Shown: piece by piece, positions 21,419 through 25,489 of the stretch | How positions within the stretch are numbered: the stretch's first letter is position 1 | Layout: every line of letters starts with the position of its first letter | Virus record (IMG/VR): IMGVR_UViG_3300024518_002651 | Span: 1 to 25,489 of that record | Strand: one strand, 5' to 3' | DNA length: 25,489 nucleotides | DNA from: a virus | The notes under the pieces: model-generated | Told to the model about the DNA's origin: nothing | Databases searched by the model: none | What the model saw: the letters and a program-made list of their open reading frames with translations, nothing else | Made by a program: the position numbers and the translations under genes

Positions 21419-21837
21419 TCGGCGAGCTCGGCGGCGGTGCGCGGGGTCCGCTCGGCCCTCGTCGGCCGGCGGGCGTGGTCGTCGGCGACGTGGCCGACGA
21501 GGTCGGTGAGGAGGTCGTAGGTGGCCTCGCACGAGTCGCAGCGGAGGACGGAGGCGGAGGGCTCCTCGGCGGCCGGCGACGGCGGCGGGCCGTTCTTGTG
21601 CGCTCGGGTCTTGTGCATCGTTCGGCCTTGCTTGGTGTCGAAACCGCGCGGGCAGAGGTCGCAGTAGAACCGGCCGTCGGTCGGGACGGGGCCGAGGTCG
21701 TCGGCCGGCGGCGGGTCGGGGTCGAGCCGCTCGAGGTCGATGAGCTCGGCGCGTGCTCGGCGGAGCCGGCCGAGCTGCTCCTCGAGGTCGTCGAGGGCGT
21801 CGTCGATGGCCTCGACGATGTCGGTGATATCTGGCAT
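21415..21837 (-). CDS. Two-C2H2 zinc-finger protein with N-terminal coiled coil
   Basis: A 140-residue protein starting at 21837 (MPDITDIVEAIDDALDD) with a GGAGGA site. Residues 1-38 form an acidic coiled coil. Finger 1 is C59-x2-C62-x12-H75-x4-H80, and finger 2 is C100-x2-C103-x12-H116-x4-H121. Both fit the classic C2H2 pattern, including the aromatic and Leu positions of the core in part (FYCDLC, GFDTKQGRTMHK). C2H2 fingers are rare in bacteria and phages, where they may bind DNA or mediate protein contacts. It lies 33 bp after the large terminase and could aid packaging or act on the host; this is speculation. Confidence 0.8.
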   Translation of the reverse strand: MPDITDIVEAIDDALDDLEEQLGRLRRARAELIDLERLDPDPPPADDLGPVPTDGRFYCDLCPRGFDTKQGRTMHKTRAHKNGPPPSPAAEEPSASVLRCDSCEATYDLLTDLVGHVADDHARRPTRAERTPRTAAELAE

Positions 21838-21870
21838 TGGTGTCCTCCTCGGTGGACGTGGGCGATGGTA

Positions 21871-23748
21871 CTAGAACGCGGCGACGCGCTTGGCCTTTTT
21901 CGGGGCGGGCCGGAGCATCGCTCTCGAGAGGGCGTTGACGGTGGCGGCGATGCCGTCGATGCGTTTGGCGGACTTGTGGCGGTCGGGCTTGGCCGGCTTG
22001 AGGTTGCCGCCGGGGTCGGAGAGGACGGCGACGTTGTCGGCCTCCCATCGGAGGATGGGGTTGCCGCCGTGGACGAGGAGCGGCCGGCGTTTCGTCGATC
22101 CCATCACGAGGCGCTCGAGCTCTTTGCATGGCGCCGAGAGCGAGGCGTAGCCCTGGCGGAGCGGGACCATGGTCACGCCGGCGTTCTGCATTTGTTGGAC
22201 GGTCTCGGAGGCGTTCCATGGGTCGAACGCGACCTCGGAGGCGGTGAGGTCGACGCCGAGGAGCTCGGCCTCGGCCTCGATGTCGGAGCGGACGGTCTCG
22301 TAGTCGACGACGTTGCCCTCGGTGGCGCGGAGCCAGCCGTCGGCGACCCATTCGGCGAGCGGGGCGTTGAGCTTGAGCTCGAGCTCGTCGAGGCGCTCCT
22401 CGGGGAGCCAGTGCATGACGTGGAGGTAGTAGCCGGCGGAGCGGCGGACGAGCTCGAGGCCGTCGGCGTGCTCGAGGGCGTCGAGGGCGCGTTCGGCCTC
22501 GTCGTCGGCGAGGGCCTCGTCGTCGGCGAGGGTGAGGCCGGGCCGGTCGGCGGCGGGGACGGGCGTCATGAACGCATAGGCGGTGAAGTCTGTGGAGCTC
22601 GAGAGGTCGAGGCCGCCGGCGGTGGTACGGCCTCGGAACGCGACCTCGAGGTCGAGGAGGGCGTCGCCGTGGTCCCATCGGTCGAGGGGGAGCCATCGGT
22701 CGAGCTGCTTGGTGCGACGGTTGAGATGAAACCGGAGGTAGTTGTTGAGCTCCGACGGTGACTGGCGGGCTTTGCGGGCCTCGCCGACGAGGTAGTCCTC
22801 GTGAACGGTGTGGCCGATGCCGGGGTTGGCGCGGCGGATGGTGTCGAGCGCGAACGGTTCGGCGCCTTTCGGTGCGCCGAACACGACGCCGCGGAACGTC
22901 GGGTCGATGACGGTGCCCTTGACGATGCCCTCGAGGTAGGCGCGCTTGGTGGCGTAGGGGGTGCCGTCGTCGCCGGCGTCGGCGGTGGTGATGAACAACA
23001 CGAGCGGTTGCTCGCGGGCGCCGGTGCCCTTCTCGAGGGCGTCGATGAGGTCGATGGTCTTGTGGACGTGGACCTCGTCGATGATGGCGGCGTGCAGATT
23101 GAGGCCTTGCTGGCGGGCGCCGTCGGCGGAGATGGCCTTGAACCAGCCGGCGCCGCCGGCGGTCTCGATGATGTTGGTGCGGATGTCGTCGCCGAACCGG
23201 CGCGCCCAGTACGGCGACGCCGCGGCCATCGCCCTCGAGGGGCGGAACACGAGGCCGGCTTGCGTGCGGTCGGCGGCGGCGGCGGCGACCTGCGGGCCGG
23301 CCTCGCCGTCGTCGCCGAACATGTAGAGCGCGACGCCGGACGCGAGCGTCGACTTGCCGTTCTTGCGGGGGACGTCGTCCCAGAGGGTGCGGATGATGCG
23401 GCGGCCGTTGGCATGGGTCCAACCGAACGCCGGCGCGATGACGTAGCGGACCTGTGTGTCGAGGAGCTTGAGCGGCTTGTCGGCCCATTCTCCGGTGATC
23501 TGGCGGAGCCGGCCGAGCGAGGCGAGGACGCGGTCGACGCGATGCCAGCGGAACTCGAGCGGCGCCGGCGGCGGGGTCTCGAGGAGCGGCTCGTAGGGCC
23601 ATTCGGTGTCGATGATGACGCCGAGGGCGATGCGCGAGGCGACGTAGCGCTCGAGCTCGGCGATGGCGGCGCCGGCGGACGCTAGCCGCGCCGTGTAGGG
23701 GTCCTCGGTGCCGGTCGGCGACCATGCCGGCGTGCGACGTCTACCCAT
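21871..23748 (-). CDS. terL: Terminase large subunit
   Basis: A 625-residue packaging motor and headful or cos nuclease. The start at 23748 (MGRRRTPAWSPTGTEDP) has GGAG 5 nt upstream and overlaps the methyltransferase stop by 8 bp. The ATPase carries a Walker A motif at about 127-134 (PRKNGKST), Walker B at 221-226 (AIIDEV) and coupling motif C at 252-256 (FITTA). The nuclease domain has Asp381 (GGLDLSSSTDF), Asp509 (VAFDPWNA) and Asp598 (RIDGIAA). This is the Terminase_1-type found in many actinophages. A longer frame upstream of 23748 is antisense to or out of frame with its neighbour and is not the start. Confidence 0.96.
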   Translation of the reverse strand: MGRRRTPAWSPTGTEDPYTARLASAGAAIAELERYVASRIALGVIIDTEWPYEPLLETPPPAPLEFRWHRVDRVLASLGRLRQITGEWADKPLKLLDTQVRYVIAPAFGWTHANGRRIIRTLWDDVPRKNGKSTLASGVALYMFGDDGEAGPQVAAAAADRTQAGLVFRPSRAMAAASPYWARRFGDDIRTNIIETAGGAGWFKAISADGARQQGLNLHAAIIDEVHVHKTIDLIDALEKGTGAREQPLVLFITTADAGDDGTPYATKRAYLEGIVKGTVIDPTFRGVVFGAPKGAEPFALDTIRRANPGIGHTVHEDYLVGEARKARQSPSELNNYLRFHLNRRTKQLDRWLPLDRWDHGDALLDLEVAFRGRTTAGGLDLSSSTDFTAYAFMTPVPAADRPGLTLADDEALADDEAERALDALEHADGLELVRRSAGYYLHVMHWLPEERLDELELKLNAPLAEWVADGWLRATEGNVVDYETVRSDIEAEAELLGVDLTASEVAFDPWNASETVQQMQNAGVTMVPLRQGYASLSAPCKELERLVMGSTKRRPLLVHGGNPILRWEADNVAVLSDPGGNLKPAKPDRHKSAKRIDGIAATVNALSRAMLRPAPKKAKRVAAF

Positions 23749-24397
23749 TGAGCTCCAACTCGGCGAGGAGCTGCTCACCGATGAATTCTGTGTACGCGGG
23801 CGGGATTGACTCCGAGAGCTCGCGGAGTGTGAGCGGCCAGTCGATGCCCATGGCGGCCTTTTGCTCCTTGAGCGGGATGCGATAGACGCCGATCTCGCAA
23901 GTAAATCGGCGGTTTGAGCGGTTGCTTGCCGGCGGCCATCGGCGGACATTCCAGACGGCGTGATGGCACGGCGGGGCAAGAAAAGCGACATTGGACTCGA
24001 ATAGACGATGACGGCGGACGTCGAGGCCGAACGAGGAGCCGCATAGCTGGATTGGGGCGAGGAGTGGCGCGCCGGCGACGTTCTCGATGACGTAGGGCCG
24101 GTCGAGAGCACCGAGGAGGTTGCGGGTGGGCTCGAGGAGGTCCTCGTAGCGGTCCTCGAGGCCGTCGACGGCGCGGCCGTAGGCGGTGAAATGTTGGCAG
24201 GGTGGCGAGGCGTGGACGGCGGCGACGCGTTGCCAGTCGAGCGGCGGGTCGAGGGCGTCGGCCTGGACAAACGCGTAGGGATAATTGGGTTGCGGTTCGA
24301 TGTCGACGCCGATGATGTCGAAACCGGCGCGGTAGTAGCCGGCGGCGGCGCCGCCGGCGCCACAGAACAAATCGACGAGGAGCGGGCGCTTGTCCAT
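23741..24397 (-). CDS. C5-cytosine DNA methyltransferase
   Basis: A 218-residue enzyme starting at 24397 (MDKRPLLVDLFCGAGG). Motif I is DLFCGAGG at 9-16; the catalytic Pro-Cys is in SPPCQHF at 64-70 (Cys67); motif VI is ENV at 105-107; a short motif VIII-like RRHR lies at 128-131; and motif X is IPPAYTEFIGEQLL near the end. It lacks a large target-recognition domain, so it belongs to the compact phage type. It may protect phage DNA from restriction. Parts at about 23860-24050 have visibly lower GC than the neighbours, which suggests a separate origin. It lies between the two terminase genes. Confidence 0.92.
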   Translation of the reverse strand: MDKRPLLVDLFCGAGGAAAGYYRAGFDIIGVDIEPQPNYPYAFVQADALDPPLDWQRVAAVHASPPCQHFTAYGRAVDGLEDRYEDLLEPTRNLLGALDRPYVIENVAGAPLLAPIQLCGSSFGLDVRRHRLFESNVAFLAPPCHHAVWNVRRWPPASNRSNRRFTCEIGVYRIPLKEQKAAMGIDWPLTLRELSESIPPAYTEFIGEQLLAELELNG

Positions 24398-24401
24398 CGC
24401 T

Positions 24402-24500
24402 CTAGCGCCTCTTGAGCCATTGCCAGGCGGCGTCGACGATGACGATGCCGGCGAGGACGGTGAGCACGAGCTCGGCGAAACCGGGGTCGGCGAGGGTCAT
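24402..24500 (-). CDS. 32-residue single-helix membrane peptide
   Basis: The frame starts at 24500 with an ATGA overlap on the small terminase stop and ends with TAG at 24402. The sequence has an N-terminal acidic part, a hydrophobic stretch of about 14 residues (LVLTVLAGIVIVDA) and a basic end (WQWLKRR), a topology of small inner membrane proteins. It ends 4 bp before the DNA methyltransferase start. Function unknown; small membrane peptides in phages can be holin-like or superinfection factors, but this is not shown. Confidence 0.55.
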   Translation of the reverse strand: MTLADPGFAELVLTVLAGIVIVDAAWQWLKRR

Positions 24501-24931
24501 GCGAACGGGTCTACTCCGCCGGTTTCGTCGCCGGGCTCGACGGCGCCGAGGGCGAGGCGGGCGCGGTCGGCCGGGGTGAGAGCGAACCGGGCGGCGTAGA
24601 CGGCGATGACGGCGGCCTGATCGCGGACGACCTGTAGCGCGGGGTTCTTGACCCAGCTCGAGCGCTGCTTGATCATGACGCCGCGCTCGTCGACGTGGCG
24701 GACGGCGCGCCGGTGGTGGACGAGCGCGGTGACGAGGATGGCGAACGTGTCGACATCCCAGGCGGTCAGGACGCCGGCGGCGGATAGCGACGGCGCGAGC
24801 CGGTGCCAGATGGCTACGGCGTCGAGGTCGGTGAGGTGCTCGGGCGGCTCGAGGTTCTCGAGCGCCGGGGCGACGTCGTTGCCGTGGTCGTCGCGACCAG
24901 TGCGGGCCGGCTTGGGGCCTCGTTTACCCAT
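24497..24931 (-). CDS. terS: Terminase small subunit, P27 family
   Basis: A 144-residue DNA-recognition subunit of the packaging motor. The start at 24931 (MGKRGPKPARTGRDDHG) has a GAGGAGG site and overlaps the previous TAA by 8 bp. The family pattern is clear: basic N-terminus MGKRGPKP, PPEHLTDLDAVAIWHRLAP, a central helix with WDVDTFAILVTALVHHRRA, and the closing KNPALQVVRDQA followed by FALTPADRARL. It works with TerL encoded about 0.75 kb downstream, separated by the membrane peptide and the methyltransferase. Confidence 0.92.
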   Translation of the reverse strand: MGKRGPKPARTGRDDHGNDVAPALENLEPPEHLTDLDAVAIWHRLAPSLSAAGVLTAWDVDTFAILVTALVHHRRAVRHVDERGVMIKQRSSWVKNPALQVVRDQAAVIAVYAARFALTPADRARLALGAVEPGDETGGVDPFA

Positions 24932-25313
24932 CGGCGGCCTCCTCGGCGACTTGGGCGGCGGCGGCGGCCATGTCGGCGGCGTCGGGCCATTGCCGGCCGT
25001 CAAAGTCTGGCCGACTCTCGACGAGCTCCCATGCTCGGCGACGGACGGCGCGCCGGCGGAGGCGGATGGCGGACTCGGTGCGCGGGGCCGAGGGCGGCGA
25101 GGCCGGTGGCGTCGTCGGTGGGAGGACGAGCGCGCGCTCGGTCTCGAGGGCGGCGAGGCCGGGGATGTAGCGGTTGCGTGCGAGGCCGGTGCCGGGGTCG
25201 CTCGGTGGCCGCGCCCATTCGGGCCGGCGAGCTCGGTGAATGGTGGTCAGTGCCGAGCGGTAGGCGAGCTCGAGGTCGAGCTCGTCGAGCTCGTCGCGGT
25301 AGTGGTCGGGCAT
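24924..25313 (-). CDS. Unknown small protein before the small terminase
   Basis: A 129-residue protein starting at 25313 (MPDHYRDELDELDLEL) with AAGGAG 7 nt upstream; an upstream in-frame ATG at 25349 has no such site. It contains an acidic N-terminal helix, a middle part with GTGLARNRYIPGLAALE, and an Arg-rich helical region (AIRLRRRAVRRRAWELV) ending in an Ala/Glu helix. It could be a DNA-binding accessory to packaging. No family recognised. Confidence 0.75.
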   Translation of the reverse strand: MPDHYRDELDELDLELAYRSALTTIHRARRPEWARPPSDPGTGLARNRYIPGLAALETERALVLPPTTPPASPPSAPRTESAIRLRRRAVRRRAWELVESRPDFDGRQWPDAADMAAAAAQVAEEAADG

Positions 25314-25489
25314 GGTGGGGCTCCTTCTCGCGTCGCGCGAGCCGGCCATCGCGGCCGGTTTGGGGTGCTCGCGCGCTGCTCAAGCTGCGGTTTCGCGCGG
25401 CTCGAGCTCATGCGGCGAGGTCTGGCGAGGCCTGTGACCTGGGCCTCTTGCACATTTTTCGTAGGGGGTCTCGGTTTCGTGCGCGCGCA
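25314..25489 (-). promoter_or_regulatory. Leader upstream of the packaging genes
   Basis: The 176 bp from the start of the first gene to the window edge hold no convincing gene. A relatively A-rich patch (ACGAAAAATGTGCAAGAGG on the minus strand, near 25445-25465) is unusual for this GC-rich DNA and could belong to a promoter or a genome end. The last ten bases are the palindrome TGCGCGCGCA. A short ATG frame at 25453 runs through this leader but has no ribosome site or family signal. Confidence 0.35.

Noticed and set aside
21475-22761. Long plus-strand frame of 428 codons
   Set aside because: It is antisense to the large terminase and the zinc-finger gene. Its composition (Glu, Gly, Val rich) is the mirror of GC-rich minus-strand codons, and no ribosome site or family pattern is present. 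The same holds for the other long plus-strand frames.
25247-25453. 68-residue frame at the right edge
   Set aside because: It has no ribosome site, lies mostly out of frame over the start of the well-supported 129-residue gene, and its composition is that of a shadow frame.

Overview
The window reads as the late (packaging, head and tail) half of a tailed siphovirus or prophage of a very GC-rich host, most likely an actinomycete. All credible genes lie on the minus strand, so the functional order runs from high to low coordinates. GC is very high and G/C is strongly preferred at third codon positions. Start codons follow AAGGAG/GAGGAGG-type ribosome sites or are fused to the previous stop as ATGA. 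No integrase, repressor, tRNA, rRNA or CRISPR array is visible. The host cannot be named from this sequence alone.

Layout by region. 25313-23748 and on to 21871: a small unknown gene, the P27-type small terminase, a 32-residue single-helix membrane peptide, a C5-cytosine DNA methyltransferase and the large terminase. 21837-15494: an accessory block between terminase and portal. It holds a two-C2H2-finger protein, a GT-B glycosyltransferase, a CxxCxGxG protein, a GT-A glycosyltransferase, a HEXXH metallopeptidase-like protein, two small-molecule or sugar methyltransferases, an NAD-dependent sugar epimerase and a second GT-A glycosyltransferase. Most junctions in this block are ATGA overlaps. 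15472-9341: portal, MuF-like minor head protein with a very long C-terminus, a small unknown gene, scaffold and major capsid protein. 9055-7338: four head-tail joining and tail-terminator proteins. 7003-3930: major tail protein, tail assembly chaperones with a -1 frameshift site, and a short (603 aa) tape measure. 3933-1: distal tail protein, several virion or tail-tip proteins, and an adhesin-like gene with 66-bp tandem repeats that runs off the left edge.

The most unusual element is a 49-bp repeat present in 12 copies, all in one orientation, in four arrays of 3, 4, 2 and 3 units. They lie only in the structural module: between portal and MuF, before the scaffold, after the major capsid gene, and before the major tail gene. 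Each unit can fold into a 37-nt hairpin with a 16-bp stem and a 5-nt loop. Copies vary at stem positions in ways that partly keep pairing, and the unit is open in all six reading frames. One array forms most of an ORF that is ATGA-linked to both portal and MuF genes. Another supplies the stop codon of the gene before it. A second, unrelated perfect 13-bp-stem hairpin occurs twice just after the capsid gene. These elements could tune expression of the stoichiometrically critical virion genes, act as recombination joints between modules, or be a host-derived REP-like element that has colonised a phage.

Other repeats: a 58-bp leader with its ribosome site is shared by the major tail gene and a tail-tip gene, and a 37-bp direct repeat brackets one methyltransferase gene. 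Functional assignments rest on motifs and gene order read by eye; no database search was done.
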